Below are positions 24,613 to 32,085 of a stretch of 64,000 nucleotides of DNA, piece after piece; position 1 is the stretch's first letter; every line of letters begins with the position of its first letter. Under the pieces are notes generated by a model, which saw only the letters and a program-made list of their open reading frames with translations, was not told the origin of the DNA and ran no database searches. The translations under genes and the position numbers were made by a program. The stretch covers positions 246,173-310,172 of the forward strand of contig NZ_WKJN01000004.1 of assembly GCF_009674495.1 (NCBI RefSeq), given 5' to 3'. The stretch is from Duganella alba. Lineage in GTDB: Bacteria; Pseudomonadota; Gammaproteobacteria; Burkholderiales; Burkholderiaceae_D.

Positions 24613-27003
24613 TCAGAACTTGTAGCTGGCGCGCAGGTAGTAATATCCGCCGTTGAACGGTATCTGCGCCGCAGCCGTATCGTACTGATACACGCCGAGG
24701 TAGCGGTTAATCGCCGGCACCTTGGTGGGATAGACGTTGAACAGATTGTTCGCGCCGCCGGCGATTTGCAGCTTTTTCGTCACAGCGTAGCGCACTTCCA
24801 GGTCGGTCAGCGTTTTCGGCGCGTTCTCGATATGGCCGAACACGGAAGTCGAATAGATATTCGGGCCGGAATAGAACGTCGATTCAGTGGCGGTTTTGCC
24901 GTAGCGCGTGGCGTGCAGGCTCACGCTCCACTGGTCCAGCGTCCAGGCGCCGCCGACAATCAGCTTGTTCTTCGGCGTGGCGGTGGTCAGGTAGCCGATC
25001 TGCTGGGCGTTGAGCAGCGTCTTGCCGTTGCCGTCGAAGCCGACCTTGGTCACCTTGCTGTTGTTGATGTTGGCGCTGACATCCCAGTCGATGCGACCCG
25101 CGTTCCCCAGATTGGTCGGGTAACCCAGCACCAGGTCCACGCCCTGCGTGCGCGTGTCAACGCCGTTGGCAAAGTAACTCGCGCTGACCGACGACAGGCC
25201 GGTCGGCAGGCTGATGCCGGCGCCGGTCAGGGCGTCGATCGCCACCTGGCCGCTGTAAGTGCCGCCCTGGACGATGCGGTCGCGGATATCGATACGGTAG
25301 GCATCCACCGTCACGTGCAAATTATCGACCGGCTCCGCCACCAGGCCCAGATTGTAGCTGCGCGATTTCTCCGGCTGCAGCGGCGCGGCGCCCAGCTTGC
25401 GCGCCGCATCCGAGTTGACGGCCAGCTGGCCGCCGGCGGTGGTCGGCGAGACGGCGAGGCTGGTGTAGTACTCCTGCGCCAGCGACGGTGCGCGGAAGCC
25501 GGTGCTGGCCGTGGCGCGCAAGGCCACGCGCGGCGTGAACTCGTAGCGCGTCGACAGCTTGGCGTTGCGGGTGCTACCCGCGTCGCTGTAATGCTCGTAA
25601 CGGCCGGCCAGTTCGCCTTCCCATTCCTTGGTGAACTTGGTGGAGAAGTCGGCATACGCCGCGCCGATATTGCGCGAGTGCTTGCCGGCGCTGACCGGCG
25701 ACAGGCCTGGCAAGGCCTGCGCGCCGCTGCCATAGTAGGAAGCGGTATCGCCAGCGCCGATTTCATAGGTCTCGCGGCGGAACTCCGTGCCCAGCGCCAC
25801 GCTCAATGGCCCCGGCAGCGCGCCGGTGTCGAATGAACGCGCGATATCGCCGTTGACCGCTTCCTGCGTGTTCTGGAATTGCGACAGGCGGAAGCTGGTC
25901 GGCGTGGCGCCGGTGGCCGCATACAGGTCGGTATTGGCCGAGTCGGTCATGCCGATCTTGACGTTGTCGGTGCCGTAGTTGACGCTCAGATCCCAACGCC
26001 AGCCTGCCAGATCGCTGCCCTTGATGCCTGCGGTGACGCCGCCGTCGGTTTCATTGCTGGTCTCCACCGGCGTAAAACCGTTGGGGAAGATCTGCGGCAG
26101 CTTGGATGGCAGTCGATAGTTCTGGTAACTGCCGCCGGTGCGGTGCGCAACAGTAGCGAAGGCATAGGCTTCCACGTCCTTGCTGATGTTGATGCCGGCG
26201 TTGGCGCCGAAGGATTCGCGGCGGATGGTGGGATCGCCCAGGGTCTTGTTTGCATAGGTGCCGGTACGTTCATCCGGGCCGCTGCGGAAGCTGTGTTCAT
26301 GGCGGCGATATTCCGCGCTCAGATGCAGGAAGCCGTCTTCGCCGAGCGCGATGCCGGCGTCGGTGGCGCCGCCCAGCGTGAAACCGTCATGCTTGTAGTA
26401 TTCGCCGCTGGTCAGCGTCAGGCTGCCGCCGTTGCTGCCATTTTTCAGAATGATGTTGATCACGCCGGCGATGGCGTCCGAGCCGTATTGGGCGGCGGCG
26501 CCGTCGCGCAGCACTTCAATGTGGTCCACCGCGCTGACCGGAATCAGATCAATGTCGACCGGCGTTGCGCCTTGCTGCGAGCCGGCATCGGCGGTGATGT
26601 TGGCCGACGTGTGGCGGCGCTTGCCGTTCACCAGCAGCAGCACGTGGTTCGGACTGAGGCCGCGCAGCGTCAGCGCGCTGGTCAGGTTGGCGGCGTCGCC
26701 GGTCTGCGCCAGACGGTTCACGGATGGCAGCAGCTTGACCAGGGCGTCGCGCAGGTCGGTCTGGCCGGTGCGTTGCAGATCCTTGGCGCTGATCACGTCG
26801 ATGGGGCTGAGGCTTTCGCCGGCCGAGCGCTGGGTGTCGCGGGTGCCGGTGACCACCACATCCTGTATCGCACCGGCTGCGGCCGGCGTGGCGGAGATGG
26901 CGTCATCGCCGTCGACCGCCCAGGCGGGCGACACGGCGTACAGCAGGGAGATGGCTAGCGCCAACGGCAGGCGGCGCGGTCGATTCGGTTGCGGTTGATT
27001 CAT
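24613..27003 (-). CDS. TonB-dependent receptor (second sulfur-region receptor)
   Basis: 796 residues: signal peptide (RRLPLALAISLLYAVSPAWA, cleavage near 29), plug domain from QDVVVTGTRDTQRSAGES, plug signatures LLVNGKRRH and AAQYGSDAIAGVINIILKNG, and a barrel ending YYYLRASYKF. The plug region matches the receptor at 12054-14552 closely, so the two probably bind related ligands. GGAG lies upstream of the ATG at 27003. It belongs to the amine oxidase-RidA transcription unit unless the hairpin at 27092-27121 interrupts it, and is followed within about 50 bases by the LysR gene. Confidence 0.92.
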   Translation of the reverse strand: MNQPQPNRPRRLPLALAISLLYAVSPAWAVDGDDAISATPAAAGAIQDVVVTGTRDTQRSAGESLSPIDVISAKDLQRTGQTDLRDALVKLLPSVNRLAQTGDAANLTSALTLRGLSPNHVLLLVNGKRRHTSANITADAGSQQGATPVDIDLIPVSAVDHIEVLRDGAAAQYGSDAIAGVINIILKNGSNGGSLTLTSGEYYKHDGFTLGGATDAGIALGEDGFLHLSAEYRRHEHSFRSGPDERTGTYANKTLGDPTIRRESFGANAGINISKDVEAYAFATVAHRTGGSYQNYRLPSKLPQIFPNGFTPVETSNETDGGVTAGIKGSDLAGWRWDLSVNYGTDNVKIGMTDSANTDLYAATGATPTSFRLSQFQNTQEAVNGDIARSFDTGALPGPLSVALGTEFRRETYEIGAGDTASYYGSGAQALPGLSPVSAGKHSRNIGAAYADFSTKFTKEWEGELAGRYEHYSDAGSTRNAKLSTRYEFTPRVALRATASTGFRAPSLAQEYYTSLAVSPTTAGGQLAVNSDAARKLGAAPLQPEKSRSYNLGLVAEPVDNLHVTVDAYRIDIRDRIVQGGTYSGQVAIDALTGAGISLPTGLSSVSASYFANGVDTRTQGVDLVLGYPTNLGNAGRIDWDVSANINNSKVTKVGFDGNGKTLLNAQQIGYLTTATPKNKLIVGGAWTLDQWSVSLHATRYGKTATESTFYSGPNIYSTSVFGHIENAPKTLTDLEVRYAVTKKLQIAGGANNLFNVYPTKVPAINRYLGVYQYDTAAAQIPFNGGYYYLRASYKF

Positions 27004-27091
27004 GCGGACTGACTCCAAAAAGGGGTTGTAGTTGCCAAGGGTTTGACTGCGAAGCGGACGGCACCGGCGAAACCCGCACACCGCTGCGGCC

Positions 27092-27121
27092 AGGGTCTGA
27101 CCCCGAACGGGGTCAGACCCT
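27092..27121. repeat. Perfect 14-bp hairpin between the ridA-like and receptor genes
   Basis: AGGGTCTGACCCCG at 27092-27105 and CGGGGTCAGACCCT at 27108-27121 are exact reverse complements separated by two bases. On the plus strand it is followed by TTTGTT, but no plus-strand gene ends here. On the minus strand, which is transcribed, there is no T run. It looks more like a dispersed palindromic (REP-like) element than a functional terminator, though it could reduce read-through from the amine-oxidase unit into the receptor gene. Confidence 0.6.
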
Positions 27122-27147
27122 TTTGTTCGGGGTACTCTTCAGGCGCG

Positions 27148-27609
27148 TTATTTTTTAACCCGGGCGGCGATCAGGTCGATTTCGACCAGCGCGCCAGGCA
27201 GCGGCAACGCGACGACCTGCAAGGCGGTGCGCGCAGGCTTGTTCGGCTGCTCGGCGGTGCCGAAGAACTGGCCGAAGGAAGCGTTGAGCCCTTTGAAATC
27301 GAGCTTGTTATCCAACTTGGGATCACCGATCAGGAACACGCGCAGCGACACCACGTCGGCAAAGGTCAGACCTTCGTTGGCCAGCGCGGCCTTCAGACGG
27401 TTGAGCACCGACTGGGTCTGCGCCTGCGTGTCGCCGTCGACGGTTTCCGGCAGCACGCCGCTGAAGTAAACGGTGTCCGCGCCGGCCGGCACGCTGACCG
27501 CAACCGAAATCGGGAAGTTCGAATTGGGAATCGGCGTGCGTTTGATCTGTTGTGCGTTGACGACAGGGATGGCGAGCAGCAGAGCGGCGAACAGCAAGGA
27601 GGTTTTCAT
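27148..27609 (-). CDS. Exported RidA-family protein
   Basis: 153 residues. A Sec signal peptide (MKTSLLFAALLLAIPVVNAQ) precedes a RidA/YjgF domain: VPAGADTVYFSGVLPE, LNRLKAALANEGLTFADVVSLRVFL and a C-terminal PGALVEIDLIAARVKK. RidA proteins hydrolyse reactive enamines and imines; the catalytic Arg is normally near the end, and here an Arg sits in NKPARTALQV (about 125). Most RidA proteins are cytoplasmic, so an export signal is notable. Directly downstream (21 bases) of an exported amine oxidase, whose imine products it could clear. Confidence 0.88.
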   Translation of the reverse strand: MKTSLLFAALLLAIPVVNAQQIKRTPIPNSNFPISVAVSVPAGADTVYFSGVLPETVDGDTQAQTQSVLNRLKAALANEGLTFADVVSLRVFLIGDPKLDNKLDFKGLNASFGQFFGTAEQPNKPARTALQVVALPLPGALVEIDLIAARVKK

Positions 27610-27630
27610 GGTCTATCCTTTTCGAAGTGG

Positions 27631-29196
27631 TTAAGCAGCGACGCGGCGGGCAATGGCGGCGATGGCGTGGTGGGCGGACAAGGCGGCGCCCTCCTGCCAT
27701 GCGCCGATCTGGCTCAGGTACTCGCCGGCGAAGTGCACACGGCCTTCCGGCTGGTTGAGGCGCGTGTATTCCTTCTCGGCCGGCGTGACCCAGTGCACCC
27801 AGGAGCCAAGGCTGTACGGCACCTTGTGCCACGCCACGCTGACGGGATTCTTCAGCTCCGCACCACGCCCGGGATGCACACGGTCGATCACGCCGCGCGA
27901 CACGGCGAATTGGGCGCTCAATGGCTGCACGGTGAAATCGCGGGCGGCCTGGCCGATGTTGTAGCAGCCGACCACCACGCCAGTCTTCTTGTGGAAGCCG
28001 CCACTCGGATACCAGATCAGCGCCGTCTCGGCCTTCACCACCGAGATGCCGCCATAAATCTGCGCCTCCGTCTCCCAGAAGCGGCGCGACTGCCAGGCGA
28101 TTTTGCTGGCGGTGTCGTAATGAACGCCGCTGATGGCCTGCTGCACATCCGGCGCGAAGTTGGTTTCCACCTGCGCCAGAACGGGCAGCGGGAAAGTGAC
28201 GATGGCGTAATCCGCCGACAGCGTCTGCTGCTTGCCGCTGGCGCGGTCGCGCACCACCACGTCCACGCCCTTGTCCTTGTTGCGGATAGCTTTGACTTCC
28301 GTGTTCAGGCGCGCCACGTCTTTCAGGCGCTCGTGGAAGGCATGCGGGATGCGGTCCATGCCGCCCACCGGTTGCAGCATGGTCGGCTGGAAGATCAGCA
28401 GTTCGTCGAAGATCAATGCGGTCCACAGATCGGGATCGAGCAAGGCTTCCAGCGGCAGCGGCTCATTGCGCTCGCCCACCTTCTCGGCGGCGCCGGGGTA
28501 CACCTTGTAGCCGGAACGCTCGCTGCCCTTGTACTCCGCATTCGCCGTCAGGTCGCCATAGACCTTGAGGAACTCCACCAGCCTGGCACGGTCGTCGGCG
28601 CTCAGTTCCTGGTCCAGCGCACCCTTGCTGGCGGCGCGCGCAAGCAGTTCGGACACGTGGCCGCGCGCATCGTTGACGGCGCGGCGCAGCTGGATCGGCT
28701 GGCCACCCTTGGCCGCATCCGGCAGGAAGTAGGCGCTGCGGCTGGTGTTCACTTCCGCCTCCAGCTCCACGCCGAATTCGCGGCAGTAGCCAAGTATCGT
28801 CTGATGATGGCTCGGCAGACGCGCCGGCCCGGCGTTGAAGTAGTGGCCCGGCTCAAAGTCCGCCACCTGCGTGGTGCCGTCGTTGAGTTCTATGCGGGTG
28901 CCGTTGCGAATGGTCCAGTTGCGGCCACCAACACGGTCGCGCGCCTCGATCAGCTGCACCTGATAGCCAGCCTTGCGCAGCTCATACGCCGACACCAGGC
29001 CGGCGATGCCGGCGCCCAGCACCAGCACCTTGACGCCTTTGCCGGAACCCGGCGCCAGTTGCAGCGGCGGCGTCTGGCCTGTGGCCGAAGCGATGGTTGG
29101 GGCGCCAAGGCCCAGCGTGGTCATGGCTGCCGCTGCTGCGGTGTAGCCGCTGGTGGCGGCCAGTTGCATCAAAAATGTTCTGCGCGTTACGGTCAT
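27631..29196 (-). CDS. Tat-exported flavin monoamine oxidase family protein
   Basis: 521 residues. The N-terminus TVTRRTFLMQLAATSG has a twin-arginine motif (RRTFL), so the folded flavoprotein is likely exported with its FAD. The dinucleotide-binding motif VLVLGAGIAGLVSAYELRKA (about 56-75) and ARDRVGGRNWT are those of the amine oxidase family, and the C-terminal EGRVHFAGEYLSQIGAWQEG is the conserved FAD-contact end. It would oxidise a primary or secondary amine to an imine in the periplasm, with peroxide as by-product. First gene of its unit, with the conserved 54-bp promoter block 49 bases upstream. Confidence 0.9.
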   Translation of the reverse strand: MTVTRRTFLMQLAATSGYTAAAAAMTTLGLGAPTIASATGQTPPLQLAPGSGKGVKVLVLGAGIAGLVSAYELRKAGYQVQLIEARDRVGGRNWTIRNGTRIELNDGTTQVADFEPGHYFNAGPARLPSHHQTILGYCREFGVELEAEVNTSRSAYFLPDAAKGGQPIQLRRAVNDARGHVSELLARAASKGALDQELSADDRARLVEFLKVYGDLTANAEYKGSERSGYKVYPGAAEKVGERNEPLPLEALLDPDLWTALIFDELLIFQPTMLQPVGGMDRIPHAFHERLKDVARLNTEVKAIRNKDKGVDVVVRDRASGKQQTLSADYAIVTFPLPVLAQVETNFAPDVQQAISGVHYDTASKIAWQSRRFWETEAQIYGGISVVKAETALIWYPSGGFHKKTGVVVGCYNIGQAARDFTVQPLSAQFAVSRGVIDRVHPGRGAELKNPVSVAWHKVPYSLGSWVHWVTPAEKEYTRLNQPEGRVHFAGEYLSQIGAWQEGAALSAHHAIAAIARRVAA

Positions 29197-29229
29197 TTAC
29201 ATCGCTCCAGTTGGTGAGGTTGAAGCGAT

Positions 29230-29298
29230 CTTATGACGCACCAAGATTATGTATAAACTAATTATTTATCATATTGAAATATGAATTTTAAGAATAAT
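29230..29298 (-). promoter_or_regulatory. Promoter of the amine-oxidase unit, twin of the sulfur-operon promoter
   Basis: Bases 29245-29298 match 23586-23639 at 42 of 54 positions without gaps, including GATTATG, AAACTAAT, TATTGA and ATATGA. The block ends 49 bases before the amine-oxidase ATG, against 47 bases in the other promoter. A -10-like CATAAG (29235-29230, minus strand) sits within one base of the position of TATACT in the twin. The central dyad is less perfect here. Shared control by one activator is the simplest reading. Confidence 0.6.
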
Positions 29299-29408
29299 GT
29301 ATTTACATGGCGATATGTGCTGGCGCTATATTCAAAGTCGAAACCATTCGTTCCTGCGGCCCATGGCAGCGTCGTACCATCGGTAGATAACCATCTTCAG
29401 GAGTCACC

Positions 29409-30347
29409 ATGCGCCGCCGTACCTTGTTGTCTTTGATTTCCCTTCTACCGTTTGCAGCGCTCGCGCAGAAGGCGCCGTCCACGCTGCGCATCGGCTATCA
29501 GAAGTCGTCCACGCTGCTGACGGTGCTCAAGGTGCGCGGGCAGCTGGAACAGGATCTGGCGCCGCTGGGCGTGAAGATCACCTGGCACGAATTCTCCAGC
29601 GGCCTGCCATTGCTGGAGGCGCTGAATGTCGGCGGCGTCGACCTGAGCGCCGATGTGGCGGATACCGTGCCGGTATTTGCGCAGGCGGCTGGCGCAAAAC
29701 TCACCTACTTCGCACAGGAAGCGCCCTCGCCTTCCGCGCAAGCCATCGTGGTGCGCACGGATTCGCAGATCAACAGCGTGGCGGATTTGAAGGGCAAGAA
29801 GGTAGCGGTGGCCAAGGCCGCCGGCAGCCATTACCTGTTGATCGCGGCACTGGACAAGGCGGGACTCCGCTTCAAGGACATCGAGCCAGCCTACCTGACG
29901 CCGGCCGATGGACGCGCGGCGTTTGAACGCGGCAGCGTGGCGGCCTGGGTGACGTGGGATCCTTACCTGGCAGGCGTGCAAAAGCAGTCGCAGGTACGCA
30001 TCCTGGCCGACGGCCGCAACATCGCCGACTACCAGCGCTACTACCTGGCGTCGACGGCGTATGCGGAAGCGCATCCGGAAGTGCTGTCGGTGGTATTCGA
30101 GGCCTTGCGCAAGGCCGGCAAGTGGGTCAAGCAGTCGCCGAAGGAAGCCGCCGAGTTGCTGGCGCCCGCATGGGGACTGGACGCAGCGACGGTGGAACTG
30201 GCCAACAGCCGCCGCAGCTATGAAGTGCGGCTTGTAGTGAAAGACGCCCTCGGCGAGCAGCAACGCATCGCCGACGCCTTCTATGGCGAAGGCCTGCTAC
30301 CGCGCAAACTGGATGCCACCGCCGTGCCGCTGTGGCGCCTGCGCTGA
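29409..30347 (+). CDS. SsuA-like aliphatic sulfonate-binding protein
   Basis: 312 residues, the third sulfonate-type binding protein of the window. Signal peptide MRRRTLLSLISLLPFAALAQ, then STLRIGYQKSSTLLTVLKVRG, the SsuA hallmark. ADVADTVPVFAQAAGAKLTYFAQEAPSP and ERGSVAAWVTWDPYLAGVQ also match SsuA closely. CAGGAG precedes the ATG. Transcribed away from the amine-oxidase unit and ending 2 bases before the stop of the convergent PhnD-like gene. No permease or ATPase accompanies it, so it probably feeds the permease at 22709-23539. Confidence 0.9.
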   Translation: MRRRTLLSLISLLPFAALAQKAPSTLRIGYQKSSTLLTVLKVRGQLEQDLAPLGVKITWHEFSSGLPLLEALNVGGVDLSADVADTVPVFAQAAGAKLTYFAQEAPSPSAQAIVVRTDSQINSVADLKGKKVAVAKAAGSHYLLIAALDKAGLRFKDIEPAYLTPADGRAAFERGSVAAWVTWDPYLAGVQKQSQVRILADGRNIADYQRYYLASTAYAEAHPEVLSVVFEALRKAGKWVKQSPKEAAELLAPAWGLDAATVELANSRRSYEVRLVVKDALGEQQRIADAFYGEGLLPRKLDATAVPLWRLR

Positions 30348-30349
30348 GG

Positions 30350-31144
30350 CTAAGCCAGCACCGGATAGCCGACGGCCTGCGCCACGGCTTCCATCCGCAG
30401 GATGCGTTCGTAGTCGGCTTCCGTGCAATGCACGAATGACTTGATGTGCAATGCACGCATATGACTTTGCAGCACAGGTCCAGGCGACAGCAAAGCATTG
30501 CGAAGGCGGCCCACCAGCTCTTCCGGCACCGTGCGCGACGCCACCAGCGGCAGGCCTGGCGTCTGCGCCGAATACTGCAGAATCTTCGTTCCGCGCACGC
30601 TCTCCGGCTGTTCCTCCTTCAGATAGCCGTAGGTGACGCAATCGATGGCGGCGATATCCGCCTCGCCATCGCGCACCAGTCGCAGGCTGGCCGCATGGCT
30701 GCCGGTCCACTTCACCTGATCGAAAAATCGTCCGCCGCGCGCCAGCAGCGATACCGCATGCCGCAGCACGTTCATGCCGCTGTTGGACTGCGCGTCATTG
30801 GCGGCGGCGATCATCCCCTGAGCATCGGCCAGCGAATTGACGCCGCTGTCGGCGCGCGTGACGATCGCGCTTGAATAATCGCTGCCTTTGCAGCCGGGGA
30901 AATCGAAGCACGGCGTGGCCAGCAGCGTCATCGTGCCGCGCAGGGACTTCATGTAGGGATAGCCGCAGGTTTGCGTCAGCAGCACGTCGTCGCGCTGCCA
31001 TAACGCTGGCAGATCCGGCGCCGGCAGCAGTTCAACCTCTTCGCGCACGTCTGCTTCCGTCAGCAAGCGTGCCAGGAACGCCTCGTACTCCCGCTGCACG
31101 CGCGGAGAGACGTTATACATCGGCAGAGCGACTTTCCATATCAT
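30350..31144 (-). CDS. PhnD-like substrate-binding protein without signal peptide
   Basis: 264 residues of the phosphate/phosphonate (PhnD/SsuA/transferrin) binding fold. Landmarks: LLTQTCGYPYMKSL near residue 58, SDYSSAIVTRADSGVNSLADAQG (about 88-110), AANDAQSNSGMNVLRHAV and DGEADIAAIDCVTYGYL (about 158-175). The sequence begins MIWKVALPMYNVSP with no positive/hydrophobic leader, so it seems to stay in the cytoplasm unless exported another way. Its start overlaps the desaturase stop as ATGA (31141-31144). No ABC permease partner is adjacent, so a sensor or carrier role is possible. Confidence 0.8.
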   Translation of the reverse strand: MIWKVALPMYNVSPRVQREYEAFLARLLTEADVREEVELLPAPDLPALWQRDDVLLTQTCGYPYMKSLRGTMTLLATPCFDFPGCKGSDYSSAIVTRADSGVNSLADAQGMIAAANDAQSNSGMNVLRHAVSLLARGGRFFDQVKWTGSHAASLRLVRDGEADIAAIDCVTYGYLKEEQPESVRGTKILQYSAQTPGLPLVASRTVPEELVGRLRNALLSPGPVLQSHMRALHIKSFVHCTEADYERILRMEAVAQAVGYPVLA

Positions 31145-32085
31145 GGCATGCGAGGGTGTACAGGTGCGTCGATGGGCCGGAATCCGTAGCGGCGCATCAG
31201 CTCTCCGTAGCCATTGATCTGGAAGCCGCCGCTGCGGGAATTATAAGCCTCGCGCCGCGCACTGTACACGCGCGGCAGCAGATACCACGGCAGCGAAGGC
31301 AGGTCGTGGTGCACCAGGTGCAGATTATTATTCAGGAACAGCAGGCGGAACACAAAGCCGGCGTTATTCAGCACGATGCGCTGCTTGTGGTCTTCCGCCG
31401 GGCGATGCTCGTAGTAGGACCGTATCATCGCCAGCGACTGCGCCGGATACGAAATCGCCAGCACATACCACAGCGCCGACACGCCGAACGCCGACTGCAC
31501 CCACCACAACAGCCCGGCAAGCATCGCCAGATGGCGCAGCCAGACGCCCGCGTCGCACCAGTCGCCGTGCGCGATGCGGTGGACAGCGCCGCCCCAGGTG
31601 GAGACGATCGCCAGCGCCGGCCCCACCGCCAGCCGGCCCCAGAATGTCTTGTTCAGCCAACGCAAGGCACGCAGCGGCCGTGACATCGCAGCCCATTCGG
31701 CCGGCGATACATAGGTGCTCTCCGCGTCCAGCGCCGGCATGGTCAGGTTGAAGTCGTCGTGATGGCGCAGATGGCTTTCGCGGTAAATCTCATACGGATA
31801 CCACACCGCCAACGGCACGAAGCCGAACAAGCGGTTCGCCCACGGCCAGCGTGTGGGATGACCGTGTATCAGCTCATGTTGCAGCGACATATACCAGGCG
31901 CACCACCAGATCATCAGCAAGGTCGCCGGTACGGTGCCGAGCAGCCGCCAGCAGGCCAGCGTGGCCAGCCAGCCGCCATGGATCATCGCGATCAGCAGCC
32001 AGGTCGGCCACTCGCCGCGCCACAGCGGGCGGCGGCGTTCGGAGCTGACCTCCTGCTGTTGCGTGGCGTCGATCCAGGCTTGCAT
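31141..32085 (-). CDS. Fatty acid desaturase family membrane protein
   Basis: 314 residues. The three histidine boxes of the di-iron membrane desaturases/hydroxylases are present: HELIHGH (about 70), ESHLRHH (about 105) and HLVHHDLP (about 260), separated by hydrophobic segments (LLIAMIHGGWLATLACW, LLMIWWCAWYMSL and others). It should insert a double bond or hydroxyl into an acyl or isoprenoid chain at the inner membrane. Unusually it is tightly coupled to a TonB receptor upstream (TGATG, one-base overlap at 32085) and a PhnD-like protein downstream (4-base overlap). Its true substrate is unknown. Confidence 0.88.
   Translation of the reverse strand: MQAWIDATQQQEVSSERRRPLWRGEWPTWLLIAMIHGGWLATLACWRLLGTVPATLLMIWWCAWYMSLQHELIHGHPTRWPWANRLFGFVPLAVWYPYEIYRESHLRHHDDFNLTMPALDAESTYVSPAEWAAMSRPLRALRWLNKTFWGRLAVGPALAIVSTWGGAVHRIAHGDWCDAGVWLRHLAMLAGLLWWVQSAFGVSALWYVLAISYPAQSLAMIRSYYEHRPAEDHKQRIVLNNAGFVFRLLFLNNNLHLVHHDLPSLPWYLLPRVYSARREAYNSRSGGFQINGYGELMRRYGFRPIDAPVHPRMP

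Noticed and set aside
27092..27128. Intrinsic terminator call for the 14-bp hairpin
   Set aside because: The T-rich tail is on the plus strand, where no gene ends; on the transcribed minus strand the hairpin has no T run.
27043..29217. Plus-strand open frame of about 724 codons
   Set aside because: Antisense to the amine oxidase and RidA genes, which have clear signal peptides and motifs; a codon-bias shadow.
30350..31144. Phosphonate ABC transporter
   Set aside because: Only a PhnD-like protein is present, without signal peptide, permease, ATPase or C-P lyase genes nearby.
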